Below, piece after piece: positions 1 to 11,781 of a DNA stretch of 64,000 nucleotides (position 1 is the stretch's first letter; every line of letters starts with the position of its first letter). The DNA is taken from contig BJKQ01000002.1 in the NCBI GenBank assembly GCA_006538405.1, positions 2,356,001 to 2,420,000 of the forward strand, in the 5' to 3' direction. The position numbers and the translations under genes were made by a program. The DNA comes from Hansfordia pulvinata (lineage: Eukaryota; Ascomycota; Sordariomycetes; Xylariales). The notes under the pieces are model-generated. The model saw only the letters and a program-made list of their open reading frames with translations. It was not told the DNA's origin and searched no databases.

Positions 1-305
1 TGATTTTGACGGGCAAGAACTTCTCGGGAGCCGACGCGGCCCAGTGGGGCCTGGCTGCCAAAGCGTTTGATGACTACGATGCCCTGATGGCCGGGGCGCT
101 GGAGACGGCGGCTACCATTGCCAAGTACTCGACCGTGGCCATTGTCGGCTGCAAGGACGCCGTCAACAAGAGCCAGGACCTGCCGCTGAGAGACGGTGTC
201 GAGTACGAGAGGAGAGTCTTCCATGGCATCTTTGGTAGCCAGGACCAGAAGATAGGCATGAAGGCGTTTGCCGAGAAGCAGAAGCCGGAGTGGACCAACG
301 AGTAG
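1..305 (+). CDS. Enoyl-CoA hydratase, C-terminal part (5' end outside window)
   Basis: An open frame enters from the left edge (the first two bases finish a codon) and ends with TAG at 303-305, giving about 100 C-terminal residues. The text has the crotonase C-terminal pattern: an ILTGKNFSGADAAQWGLAAK segment, then a helix with the KDAVN motif, and the ending YERRVFHGIFGSQDQKIGM followed by AFAEKQKPEW. This tail is typical of mitochondrial short-chain enoyl-CoA hydratase (ECHS1 type), which hydrates 2-trans-enoyl-CoA in beta-oxidation and branched amino-acid breakdown. The catalytic glutamates lie upstream of the window, so activity cannot be judged here. No intron is seen in this part. Assignment to the hydratase family is firm; the mitochondrial rather than peroxisomal form is inferred from the tail. 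Confidence 0.87.
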   Translation, partial: ILTGKNFSGADAAQWGLAAKAFDDYDALMAGALETAATIAKYSTVAIVGCKDAVNKSQDLPLRDGVEYERRVFHGIFGSQDQKIGMKAFAEKQKPEWTNE

Positions 306-1777
306 CGCGAGCGAGGGCTAGAACCTCGGTTCATTCTCCTGTGTACATCACCACTACAGAGACGGCAACCCTGCAGCAGTTGAGACCATGTCCGATATCA
401 TGGGTATTGTTCCTTTAATGTCACCGTGTTGGGTATGTTTACATCTTCTCACGCCCGGCTCTCTCGTGACGCGGCGCCGTGTCTTCCTCGATCTGGGCTT
501 TCCATCTCATTCATTAGCCGGTCCCGGAGTGCCTGTGGGAAAGTTTTACAAGCAAACGCTTCCGACCTTTGATGCGCAGCCCGAACGGGAGGCGTCTCTG
601 GTGGCCCGGACCGGAGCACCTCCGTTTATAGCCCCGTGGTCCAGCGAAGCATGGTCGGGTCGCACGTTGCATGAGGCCGAGGCATGCATTTGCCCAAGAT
701 GGGGCAGTGTACCTACCTACTGCTGAGTACGAGTCAAGGTCCTCGGACGGTCACGAGGATGTCCCGCTGTGCCAGCTTGATGCGCACATCAGTGAGGCCG
801 GCGGGGCAGGCATCGTGGCCGGCTTGCCAATGGGATATGGACCGTGAGTGGGCTGAACCCCCGCTGCTACCACCTGCGCCACCGCTGAGCCGAGACGGGA
901 CGAACTGAGCGGACCAATACTCGCACGAGCACAGGCACGCAGGCTTTGGTGCTGAGGGCCCATCAAGATCAGGTGTGGCGCAACTGTCACCACGGCTGCG
1001 CAGTATGTAGTACATTGGCTTGGGTCTTGAGTGTGAGTACCTGGCTCGTATTCAAGACAGAGTTGCGTAAATCGTACTACTTCATGCCATTTATGCTGGT
1101 TATGCCATCTGAGACCGCTTCATGTTCTCAGCTGGGTCGAATTCATACCTCTCGTATGTGAGTGCCTTAACCATCACCCAACTGATGTGGGCGACAGAGG
1201 TCTGGTACTCGCACACGTGAAGTACCTATCTCGCAGACAACTTCGAGGATGTACCACTCCACGCTCCCTCCAGACGCCAGCAGACTGAATCTCCAGCTAC
1301 CTCCTTTACAGGTAGGTAGGTACCTAGACACCTATCTAGGCAAGTACCTAAGGTATAGCAGCTACCTACAGGGCTACCCTACTTCCTCTCCAGCCTAAGA
1401 CGCTGATCACCGCGCCAGCAGGCGGGACGATCGAGAAGTCCCACGGCGTCCCGCACCGCCTCGAGATCCAAGTTCCCCCCTGTGGGCACAAGCACCCTCC
1501 ACGGCGCACCCTACCGCCGGCGTGGACTTGTTGCGCCCTCATCTTTTCCGTCACATCTCTGTACTCTGCCGGGGCTTTCCGTACAGCTTTGCTTTACCCT
1601 GCGCCACGCCGCCGCCGCCCTGGACTTCACCTCTCCTTACCGCACTGCGTTGCGCGGCATCCTTCGGTCCCGCCATACACGACGACAGCAGCAGGCCTCC
1701 GCCATTCTGCCCCTCCTCTAAACCGTGCTGGCCCCTGCCGCGCTCGGGTGCTCGGCGGTGTCAGGTCGCCCTCGGCC
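306..1777. other. Intergenic spacer, hydratase to RING gene
   Basis: No frame here has family-like content. The spacer holds the 3' UTR of the hydratase and the promoter and leader of the RING gene. Around 1310-1375 there is a cluster of TAGGTAGG/CTACCTA words of the kind scattered through most spacers of this window. A pyrimidine-rich stretch at about 1540-1740 probably belongs to the leader of the next gene. Confidence 0.6.
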
Positions 1778-4775
1778 ATGGACACCGCTTCACGGCCCGG
1801 CGTCGATCTCGAAAAGGAGTTGACCTGCTCGGTGAGTCTCTTTCTTGCCTCGTGCGCGCTACCCGAACCCGCCCAAGACATCAGACAGACATACACACGG
1901 CGCACCGCACGAGACGAGACGAGTTGGGACAAGCAAAGACACCTCGAAAACATTGTTGAAGGTGCAACGCACCACGCCTGGGACCACCACAGCTGACCCC
2001 CTGCCGCGCGCTTTCCCCTCTCTAGATCTGCACCGAGATTCTCTTCCAGCCCCTGACGCTGCTTGACTGTCTGCACACCTTCTGCGGCTCTTGTCTCAGC
2101 GACTGGTTTGGCTGGCAGCGCGCCAACGTCGAGAACAGCCCCGACCCGCCGCCCCGTCCTCTCGCCAACATCTACACCTGCCCCTCCTGCCGCTCCTCCG
2201 TCCGCGATACCCGCCACAATGCTACCGTCTCCACCCTACTCGACATGTACCTGGCTGCCAACCCAGACAAAGCCAGGCCCGGCGACGAGCAGGGCGAGAT
2301 GCGCCAGAAGTACAAGCCTGGCGACAACGTCCTGCCCGCCCTCCGCTCCCCCGAGCCCGACTCGGACCCCGAGGACGCCAGACTTCGTCACCTCGAGTTC
2401 CGCATGCTCGAGCAGGCCCGCGACCTGAGTCTCCGAGACGCCGGGGTGGAACCAGCCGCACCCAGCACTGGTTCTGGTTCTGGTTCTGCGCGCTCTGACG
2501 CCGGTCGCGACGCCCGGAATCGCGACGCCCGGGGCAGAGGAAGGGGAGAGGACGGGCACCGCCACCGCGCTAGCGATGACCGCTTACACCCCGAGGCCCT
2601 TTCGTCTGACGAGCACGGTTCGAGACACAGTCGATCCCGCCAGCACTCCCCCGACTCTTCTCGCACCAGGCGCAGGCACGTGGAGCACCAGGCTTCCATC
2701 AGGTCTCTGATCAGCTCCTCTGATGTCGACTCGCAAGACCTCGAGCGGGAGATTGACGATTTCGCGCGCCAGATCCAGGAGGAAGGCCTCCTTGACGGCC
2801 TCGACCTGGAAAACATCGATCTGACGCGGAACGACGACTTGAGCCGCAAAATCACAGAGGCATATCGCAGACGGCAGAGAGACCGCGCACGCCCAGAACC
2901 TCCCCGGCGAGGCCCCGAGGTTGCCGTGACACGCTCGCGTGACAACTCCCAGTCCCACTCGCGGCCTCCGCCCACCGATCCCAATCGTTCTGCAGCGAGG
3001 CGAAGATCCAACTCGGCGAACTCCCCCTCGAACCCGGGTCAGTCTGATGAGCGGCTGCGGCCCCCGGTCTCGAACGCCCACCTCGAGGTCTGGGCCGACC
3101 CCGAACGGCGAACGCGTCGGAGAACGTCCAGTGGTGGCAGGAGTTCGACGGATCCCACCCGCCCCAGCACGGCAGAGACCAGGCCGGCGCCGACCTCGGC
3201 GGACGTGGCCCAGCGCTCTCGAAGCAGTGACCCTGCTTCGAGGAGACCGTCGCTTGGAGACAACCGCAGCACCAGCATGCCCATCACCAACGGGGGAGCC
3301 CCTGCTGATCGCTCCAACGGCCGAGGCCTGCCGTTCAGCGCACGTGCTGCGGCCGCCCAGGCATCATCGCCTCCCTTGTCGGCAGATACCCCTTCTGAAT
3401 CCCCAAGAGGGACCCGTTCGCGTCGTACTCAGCGGCCGGCTGACGTTATCATAACCCCTTCGCCCCTCCCCAGCCTCGGACTGCTCTCCTCGCCTACACA
3501 ATATCATCATCGGGAAAGGTCACCCCGTTACCAAGAGCCCTCGATCAGCTGCTCGGGGTGCGGCAAGGAGCACATAGAATACGAGCTGCATTACAACTGC
3601 GCCAGGTGTCACGGGGGTGGCTGGAACATATGTCTGCGCTGCTATCGCACTGGAAAGGGCTGTCTACACTGGTACGGCTTTGGGTACACAGCACAGCGCA
3701 AATGGGAGCGAGAGAGGGCCTCCGCCGGAAACGACCACCTGGAAACGCCGCACATCCTCGCAGCGAACAGGTTCATCCCACCTAAATCCGCGCCGGGTGG
3801 TGCCGAGGGCCGGAGGACCCTGACGGCGGACAACCCGGCAAGGCGCCTCGAGAGTGGCATGTTCTGTGCTAGGTGTCTTTCGTGGGCCAACGAGTGCTAC
3901 TGGCGCTGCGACTATTGCAACAGAGGCGACTGGGGCTACTGCAACGACTGTGTGAACCAGGGGCACCACTGCACACATCCTCTGCTTCCGCTGACACACG
4001 TATCTGGGGACGCCGGCTCTTGCTCGCCTCCCCCAAGCCCGAGATCCCCTCGCCCGCCCTTGTCCGCCAGCCTTCTCCCGAGCTCGAACGCCGCCAGTGC
4101 CAGCAATTTCAGGCCGCTCACCTTCACGACGACCTGTGACACCTGCCAGCGCGCAATCCCCCTCTGGAGCGCAGACATCACTGCTACGCGTGCGTCAGCA
4201 CGGTGGTGCCGAACACGTCACCGGGGGACTACGACATCTGTACGTCTTGCTACGCTCGGCTGCAGCGCGAGGGCTGCATATCAGCGGAGAACGGGCTCGA
4301 CGGGTGGCGGAGGTGCCTCAAGGGCCATCGGATGGTGGAGATTGGCTTCGAGGCTGACGGGGGAGTCCAGCGGCGGCGCGTGTTTAGAGACCTGGTAGGC
4401 GGCCGGCTGCTCCGCATGGACACGCTGCTGCTGCCTCCGGCCGGCGACGCGGCAGCATCGGCAGCAGGCGCGCTGCAGCGGTGGTGGTGGGACGGAGAAG
4501 ACGGCGCCCGGGTGGAGAGGGTTGTGTGCGACGACGTGGGCGCGGAAGCGAACAACCCGGCTGGGGAAGTTGCGTTCCCTCCTGACGGCGGCATCGGCCA
4601 CAGCGCGGCCGTCTGGTACCCCTGGTACCCAGAGCCCGGCGAGGAGAACGAACTGCTCTTCCCGCGCGGCGCCGAGATTCGTGAGCTCAAGGAGGTGGGG
4701 GATGAGTGGTTCTTTGGTACCTATATGGGTGACGAAGGGTTGTTCCCAGCGCCCTGCGTCAGGCTGATACAATAA
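1778..4775 (+). CDS. RING-finger protein with ZZ-like zinc fingers and C-terminal SH3 domain (probable E3 ubiquitin ligase); one frame break
   Basis: Exon 1 is 1778-1831 and exon 2 is 2026-4775; the intron (GTGAGT...CTCTCTAG) splits the first zinc pair so that splicing makes CSIC. The N-terminal C3HC4 RING has C17, C20, C33, H35, C38, C41, C70 and C73. A long Ser/Arg-rich disordered middle follows. Three Cys-rich ZZ-like fingers lie at about residues 525-570, 630-672 and 722-765, for example CSGCGKEHIEYELHYNCARC. The C-terminus (about residues 890-934) reads like an SH3 domain: ELLFPRGAEIREL, then DEWFFGTYMG and GLFPAPCVRLI. The role is presumably substrate ubiquitination with SH3-mediated partner binding; this is inferred from domains only. 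The frame shifts by one missing base at 4177-4179, between DI and HCYAC, inside the third finger. Restoring one base gives 934 residues. No intron explains the shift. Confidence 0.82.
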
Positions 4776-6600
4776 CCAGAGTGGCCATTGGCTGGATGGC
4801 GAAGGCGGGAGGTGTCTATCCCTCCCTGCCGCCATGGCTTCGCCCCATCTCAGCTGGGATAGACAGCAAAAGAGTCGAATAGTGGCATAGCTTGCAAAGA
4901 GTTGCCAAGCTACGAGAGATGGCATGATGAGACGATCAATACGAACCACGACGTTATGACTGCATACCTACTCGTCCCTTTGTCGAGACCTCCATTCTCT
5001 GCTTTCTTCCGATCCGAGTATGCGCACCTTGGACTTTGCGAATACTTGGTCTGCAAACCCCGACCTCCCATCATTGGCAGCATGCACGCGAGTCAACCCG
5101 CGTATCCGGAATCATCACGGGCCCATGGCTTGGTCGATCCTCCGGAGTGACTTTGTGTCCTTTTTCTTCTTACGAGCACTTCTCGCGGTTGGCTCCCCGC
5201 TTTCTCAGCTCGGTAGCGCTTTCGACTGACAGCTTTTGAACAGCGCCGGCTCGCGAAAGATGTGATGAGCATCCTCGCCTAAAACCGCTCTTCGCTCTTC
5301 GCCGGCCGAGCTGCGATACGGCACCCGAACTGTCTGGGGGAGGAGGGGGTTCCAGTCAGAAGGTCAACGCATTCTCTTCCAGCGAGGAGCTCGCTCGTGA
5401 CGACAGTGACGCAGGTGGCGCGGCGTACGCGGGGTTTCCTCTGCCGCCTTCTCGACAGCCCTTGTCTCTCTGTGTCCGCATTCGTCGAGGGACGGGGCAA
5501 TACGAGGTCAGCCCTCGCTGGCTCGCTGGCTCACTCGTGGCCACGCCGCTCTCCCCCCTTTGCTGGCTCCGCGGTGCATGCCTCCGGCGCCGTTTAATGA
5601 GCTAAGCAGGGCCGGCGACCAGCATCGCATCAGCCCTAGCGTGGGCCTGGCGCCTGGGCGAGCCCCTCTGAAGGATCGTTGGCGAGCCAGGGTGCCAGGG
5701 CACGCTCATCAGTTCCTCGTTACGCCCGTATGTGTTAGGTACGAGTATCCGTCGCCTGGTCTCTTCGTATCGGCGCATTTCAAGTTCTTCTTCTTAGGGA
5801 GAGAAATGCTACATGTAGCACTCCGCGAATGGGATTAGCTCTTGAGCTTGGCTCAGCCCAACGCTCCACGTCAGCGGGAGGGCGGGCCCTCTTAGGCCTT
5901 TCTTGTCACGCTGGCGCTCCTCCTGTTTGCAAGACACGAGGTGTGAGCCACCATCCCGGCGAGTACGGTACTCCGCGTGCGAACCGCTCGTGCCGCGTCT
6001 GGCAGCCGGCAAAGACAAGTAGGACGGACAAGGTAGGCCTGCCGGGAAGCCCATCCTAGCGGGCGACGTGGGCTGGCTGTCCGCGGGATTCGGCAGCGGG
6101 GGGGAGGCTGTCATGGCCCTTTGTCGGTCTGAAAGGGGAAAGGCCGGCTGCCTGTGGCCGGCGCCCCGCGACTCATTCAAGCAAGCAAGCGAACCGCGCC
6201 AGGGATCCCGCGTGCGCCGGGAGATTGGACCATAGGGTCGAGGTGGCCGACGGTGTCGAGTTCGGTGTACTCGCCTGGATGCTTAATAACTCGTACCTTA
6301 TTAGGTAGGTACCTAAGCTACGAGTAGGTCTAGATATATAACAAGAGCAGGCGCGCTTTCTTCCCCCCCGCCGAGGCTCTTTTGGTGTTCCAATGGTCTA
6401 CGCAGAGTCATCGGATACGATACAAAGCAAGTCGTCGCTGTTATAATCATACCCTGCCTGTGCAGATTTACACACAAGCAAGCTGGCATCACTCTGCAAC
6501 CGCTGCTTGCCCTGCTCCTCCTCCTCCTCCTACTCTTGTTTTTCTTGAAAACAGGGCCACCGTCGCCGATATTTTCCAACCTCCACACCAAGCCTCGCCG

Positions 6601-6716
6601 TACACATACACAGAGACATATATAAACCGGGTATACACACCCACACCCACACACCCACATACGCACACACATACACACACCTATACACACACCTATACAC
6701 CTACACATACGCAGAC
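6601..6716 (+). repeat. CA-rich (ACAC/CCACA) imperfect microsatellite in promoter/leader
   Basis: A nearly pure A/C/T tract of ACAC, CCACAC and TATACAC units ends six bases before the ATG of the secreted-protein gene. It overlaps the TATA box, so it spans the core promoter and 5' UTR. Confidence 0.8.
6619..6626 (+). promoter_or_regulatory. TATA box of the secreted-protein gene
   Basis: TATATAAA lies about 97 bases upstream of the ATG at 6723, which leaves room for a 5' UTR of about 60-70 bases. No other TATA match competes in this spacer near the gene. Confidence 0.55.
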
Positions 6717-6722
6717 GGAGCC

Positions 6723-7232
6723 ATGTACGCCCAAACCGCGTTGGCGATCATCTCGGGCCTGGCCGCCGTGGCCAGCGCCGCCCCGGCCCCAGCCCCTGGG
6801 TCGCTGCTGCTGGGGGAGCGGCAGGAGAACGCGCAGCCGCTGACGACGTGGCACGCGACCTCGTTCAGCGAGGGCTGCTCGCCGGGGGGCTGCATCTCGA
6901 GCTTCCACGTGACGGCGCCGGCGGGGTCGGGCAGGGAAGGGGAGCCCGCGTTCGACGTCGTGTGCCACCCGGTGTACATCCAGAACGGGTGGGCGACGTG
7001 CGACGACGCCGCCGACGGCTCGGAGGGCAGCAGCAGCAGCAGCAGCAGCAGCAGCGTGGTACAGGCGCTGTGGACGGAGGCGTCGCGCCGGGAGCTGGTG
7101 CGCATCGCCGTCGCGCACCAGTGGGTCGACGGCGAGGCGCGCTACAACGCCTCGGGCGCCGCCGAGTTCAACCCCGCGGGCGGCATCACCACGTTCGACG
7201 TCCCCGTCACGGTCATCACGGGCGTTGCGTGA
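6723..7232 (+). CDS. Small secreted four-cysteine protein (effector-like), unknown function
   Basis: A single exon encodes 169 residues. Residues 1-19 form a signal peptide with a hydrophobic core (LAIISGLAAVA) and a likely cleavage ASA|AP, followed by an Ala/Pro-rich short propeptide. The mature part has four cysteines at residues 52, 57, 81 and 93, which could form two disulfides. The first pair sits in a GCSPGGC motif that also occurs in small fungal secreted proteins. A run of nine serines (AGC repeat) lies near residue 105, and one N-x-S site (NAS) occurs in the C-terminal third. The ATG follows a TATA box and a CA-rich leader. I cannot assign a family. It may be a plant- or host-facing effector or a wall protein; that is inference from size, signal peptide and cysteines. 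Confidence 0.78.
   Translation: MYAQTALAIISGLAAVASAAPAPAPGSLLLGERQENAQPLTTWHATSFSEGCSPGGCISSFHVTAPAGSGREGEPAFDVVCHPVYIQNGWATCDDAADGSEGSSSSSSSSSVVQALWTEASRRELVRIAVAHQWVDGEARYNASGAAEFNPAGGITTFDVPVTVITGVA
7027..7055 (+). repeat. In-frame AGC microsatellite (poly-Ser)
   Basis: About nine AGC units lie inside the secreted-protein gene and encode nine serines. Length changes here would stay in frame, so this is a candidate for strain-to-strain variation. Confidence 0.9.
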
Positions 7233-8239
7233 GGCGGAGGGGAGAGTGAGTGGGTGCTTGTTGGGCAGGCTTGTCCTCGGTGGTGATATGAGGTACCAGT
7301 AATCACGTTTAATGGCCTCTGGTGAGGTGAGGTGAGGGCGTCGGTTAGTCTACTCGTAGCGGGTAGGGGCCACGATTTGAAACGGTTGGGACATGACTGG
7401 GGCTTCTCTTCTGCAGCACTTTATTGAATACACATAGTTCGAATATCCGCGATATCGGAGAGTTGACGGCTTGTTATTGGCAGCCTCCGAAAGGTTCAAT
7501 GTTGTTGCTGTTGTTTGACACCTCCCAATACATGAGGTAAATACCTGGTACCTACGTAGGTACGGATGGACCTGTCACTGCAGAGCAGATGCAAGGATGG
7601 AGGAAGGGCCCACCGGAATCGGCGCGCGCCAATGACAACGGACGAGTTCACCATCGTTGCTTCCCGAACGGGAACACGCCCTGTTCACCGCCTTCTGCCT
7701 TTGGACGGACAGAGGTGCGACTCTCCACCCGCAAACGAGTACTCGTAGCCACGAGTAGTCCCGTGCGCGTACGCGTACGGATACTCCCCGGCAGAAAAAG
7801 AAAGATCAATGGAATGGGCATGGGACGTCTGTCGTAGCTCTGCTCTGCTCTGCGGCTCGCCACTCAGCTCTCCGTTCATTCAGCGCCGAGGCCTCGACTG
7901 CCTCAATCCGAATCCATGTACAACTTGATTGCAAGATAGGTACATGTAGCCAGTATCGTATACCTACCTGTCTAATCAGCACAGTTTGTTGGTGGTGCTG
8001 CTCTCGCTGCTGTCCCATTGCTGAACTGTACGGAGAGAACAAGGTAGGCGGGTTTGTTCGTGCCCCACCAACTTTAACCGCCACTTTTTCCTCTAGTCAG
8101 CTTGTCGTTGAGCCAGCCCATCGTCACCTTCACCTCGCCCAGACTTCAGACTTCAACTATTTCTCGCCTGACCAGCAACAACGCCCAGACTCATATCTCT
8201 TGGTCTCACAGCGTCCTCTCGCATATCCGTGCGCCCACC
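7233..8239. other. Intergenic spacer, secreted-protein gene to PUS7
   Basis: No gene recognised. A 12-base palindrome ACGAGTACTCGT occurs at 7735-7746, with CCTACGTAGG-type words near 7550. The last 150 bases before 8240 are pyrimidine-rich and probably form the PUS7 leader. Confidence 0.6.
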
Positions 8240-11120
8240 ATGGCGACCCATACGGCCATGGCGCAAGGCAATGATGCCAACCTGCGTACCGCCCTGGAGC
8301 AGCGCGTCGGCATCTCCTGCTTTGTTGCCTCCAGAGAGCGCAGCTGGCATGGCGATGCACGAACCAGGTACGCCAATACCTCACGCTATGGCGCTTCAAC
8401 CCCCCTTTCCCCCCAAAACAAATGGCCCACTCGGCCATGTCCCATCACTTACCCATCAAATGGCAGGTTCACCGACTTCCTGGTCCACGAGATCGACAAG
8501 GACGGCAATGTCGTCCATTTGACCGACTACCACCGGAACGCGCGGGAGATGACGCAAAGTGTAAGTCAAGTCAACAGGCATCATAGCGCGCTCTGCTTTG
8601 CGAAGCCAGTTGAGCTTGATCTAACACTAACAACCCACCAGGAAGCTCTTCAAAGCGGCCCCAAACCCGACGTCTCGCAAGAGCAGGCTCCGAAAGACTT
8701 GCCCGAGGCGCAGGCTCCAGAAACAAGTGCGGCCACCGAAGAATCAAAAGATGACGATTCTGGCTCACAAATCAAGATTGTCGGGGAGGCCGATGCTGCT
8801 ATCCTCTCGGACTTCTTGGGCCAACAAGCTGCCCGAGATCTTATTGAACTAGACCTCAAGATACAACGAGACCCCAAGGCAATCCCAAGGATCCATGGCA
8901 AAGTCACCTTCCCGACCATGACAGACCGCTCCAAGAGATCACAACTGCACTCGGTAAGCATCCTCTAGTGTACGTTTCGGTTCGCTTCAAGGTACCCGGG
9001 TTTATTGATCTGGTCTCTAGGAAGTACGGCGCATCTTCAACAGCCGTGTCAACACGGCGACAGATGGCCAAGGCAACATCACGGCTTCTGCAGCTGGCGG
9101 CGCTGGTCAGCGGTCAGATAACCGCGACGCTCACGGTCGGACAACCCGTGAACGACGCCCTGCACTTGGGGGCAAATTTCTGCATTTCTCCTTATACAAG
9201 GAGAATAAGGACTCCATGGAGGCCGTTCAACTCATCAGCCGCATCACCAAAATCCAATCGAAACAGTTCGGCATCGCAGGCACAAAAGATCGTCGCGCTG
9301 CAACGGTACAGAGAGTCAGCATCCCTGCCAAGCACCCCCAAGCTCTGCTTGCCGTCAACCAAGACCGTGTCTTCGGCGTGAGGATTGGCGACTTCAAGTT
9401 TGAGGACGAAGGGCTGTGGCTCGGCCGTCACCAGGGCAATCAGTTCACCATCGTCATGAAGAACTGCCAGTTCACGTCCACGGACGACCTCTCGTTTGAC
9501 GAAAAGCTGGAAGCCGCCAAGACCACAGTTGAGTCTACCATGCAACAAGTGGCCCAGAGAGGGTTCATCAACTACTTTGGCACCCAGAGGTTCGGTACTC
9601 ATGGAATAGGTACCCATGAGATTGGCATCAAGATCCTGAAAGAGGACTTTGAGGGTGCTGTCAAGCTTCTCCTCTCCTTTGACCCTTCAGTGCTGGAAGA
9701 AGAGGAGACGCCCTTTCGCCGCGATGATATCGGTAGAACCAAAGCCCTCTCCCAGTTCAACGCCACTGGCGATTTCAACGCTGCAGTCAAGGACCTGCCC
9801 CGCAAGTTCAACGTCGAGCACACCCTGATGAAGCATCTTGGGCAGCACCCAAAAGACTTCCTTTCGGCTCTGAAAGCCCTGTCAAGATCGATGCGCACCA
9901 TGTACTCCCACGCCTACCAGTCCCTCGTGTGGAACTCGGCGGTAACCAAGCGCTGGGAGATGTTTGGCGACAAGCCCGTGGCGGGAGATTTGGTCCTGGT
10001 CGCCGCCGAGGCAGTCGATACCAAGATGCAGGACGCGGAGGAGGACGAAGAGAACATCCACCTTGCCGAGAGCGGGGGACCTACTGACCGTGCACCCAGC
10101 CCCAAGGCCCACGCGCTAACCGCCGAGGAGGCCAGCAGTGGCTCCTACACGATTTTTGACGTTGTCCTCCCCCTGCCTGGCTGGAATGTCCACTACCCGC
10201 AAAACGAAATTGGCCAGTTCTACGTTGACTTCATGGCAAAGGACGGCTTGAATCCCCATAACATGCGACGGCGGCAACCCGACTTCAATCTACCCGGGGA
10301 CTACCGCAAGATGATGGGCAAGTTCATTGGGTCCACTTCCGTCTCCGTCCAAGCGTATTGCGACGATACGGAGCAGCTTGTGCCGACGGATCTCGACTTG
10401 ATCAAAGCCCGCAAGGACAAAGACGCACAGGAGCAGCGGTCCAAGGTATTACCGTCGCACAACTCCGCGGCGATGGTGCAAGAGCAGGACCGTAAGAGAC
10501 AAGCTCAGGCCGAGACGCAGAACATGGGGGTTTCCCAGTCCCAAGACGTGCGGATCAACGAGACCTGGGTGGAGACAGCATTAGACGGCAGCAATAAGAG
10601 GATCAAAGTTGCGCGCCACAAAGCCGAACCCGTCGACACTGCGACAGGTGCTACAGACGACACCACCTCAGAACCGGCTCCCATGGACACCACAGAGGAC
10701 ACTTCGCAAGGACAACACGGAGGAAACCAGCTTGAGACGGCCTCAGCAGAGATCACGATGACAAAGCAAACTTCTGAACAGGTGCGATGGCTCCACGACA
10801 CACTAATAAGCCTCTTTGAACGATTCGCAATTCAAGTACGATCATATACTGACCAAACCACCAAGTCGCAGCCCGCGCAGGCCTCTACGGAAGACCCCGA
10901 CGCGGAGACTGACACAGTCAACACGAGCATGGCGACAGTTGGAGGAGACAAGCCGGCCGATTCCAAACCCATGACGGCGACGACTGCATCTAGCGCAGCA
11001 GCCGATGGCGAGAAGACGGACAAGAAGATTGCAGTGGTGCTCCGCTTCGCTCTGCATCCTAGCCAGTATGCTACAATCGTTCTCCGCGAATTGCAGGGCG
11101 AAGGTGCGATCAGCGAATAG
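8240..11120 (+). CDS. PUS7: tRNA/mRNA pseudouridine synthase, TruD/Pus7 family
   Basis: Four exons (8240-8367, 8467-8560, 8642-8953, 9021-11120) give 877 residues; all three introns are GT-AG. The start has an ideal context (CCACCATGG). The catalytic TruD motif GTKDRRAATVQ, with the nucleophilic Asp, is at about residue 264, and the second family block NYFGTQRFG at about residue 360. The N-terminal FTDFLVHEI and the preceding VGISCF region match Pus7 proteins. Long Ser/Thr/Glu-rich insertions near residues 100-150 and in the C-terminal third are linker-like; a well-formed block (VRWLHDTLISLFERFA) and VVLRFALHPSQYATIVLREL close the fold. Pus7 isomerises uridine to pseudouridine at tRNA U13, U35 of tRNA-Tyr, and in snRNA and mRNA. 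Family assignment is secure. Confidence 0.95.
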
Positions 11121-11598
11121 AGCTGGACGGTCGAGGGGGAGGGAATGGTCCAAGACGCGAAGAGACCGGATCCCAGTGCCGGTGGTCCGCGCTGGGAACA
11201 GGTGAGGAAGATGGTGTGCCTAAAACGTCATGCTTTCTGTGGAGCCCAGATGACGAACACTGCTGATGACAGGTATTCGCCTGCCGTTGTCACATTGTTA
11301 CATTGCAGTGTGACTTTATCATGAATGACTCTACAGCCGAGCAACTGTGCAGTCAGCAACTATTCTCTGGATGCTTGCTGTGACGTGATAGTTGGTTGCC
11401 TTGATGAGTACTCGTACAGAGTGGGGACCCCGCCCGCTCCAGTGCTAAAGTGCTGTGATTGGTGCCGGGTAGCCCGAATGACCCTCATTGAGCTTAGCGG
11501 CAGGGGTCTCGCAACGTGCGGCTTACAAAGGGCCTTGCAGGCGCTTACGGCGCTGTGTGCGCCGCACCGGCCGCCCGCAAGGGCTGACCCAGCACCCT

Positions 11599-11608
11599 GG
11601 AACCTTCT
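11599..11608 (+). promoter_or_regulatory. Heat-shock-element-like site
   Basis: GGAACCTTCT fits the inverted nGAAnnTTCn core recognised by heat-shock factor. It lies about 170 bases upstream of the TATA box of an Hsp20 gene, a sensible place. Only two units are present, where functional sites usually have three, so support is moderate and rests on context. Confidence 0.4.
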
Positions 11609-11774
11609 AGCGGCCTCCGGTCACGCCCAGCACCATCGCGGACCTCGTCGGCGCCTCTCGCCGCTTCACGCCCGCAACCCGTCACCACCAGAACCGCGTG
11701 GATTACCCAAGCACACATCGCCGTCCGACCGGCTGTGAATGCCCTCGAATCCGCCAGCATGTCTTTCGCGCGTG

Positions 11775-11781
11775 TATATAA
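11775..11781 (+). promoter_or_regulatory. TATA box of the Hsp20 gene
   Basis: TATATAA in the context CGTGTATATAATGCGC lies 265 bases before the start codon. A strong TATA element is usual for inducible heat-shock genes. Confidence 0.55.

Larger units (their letters stand above)
4776..6722. other. Intergenic spacer, RING gene to secreted-protein gene
   Basis: No supported gene is present. It contains the RING gene 3' UTR, a perfect 14-base palindrome TGCTACATGTAGCA at 5807-5820, TAGGTAGGTACCTAA-type words near 6300-6330, and a CA-rich leader ending at the next start codon. Confidence 0.6.
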
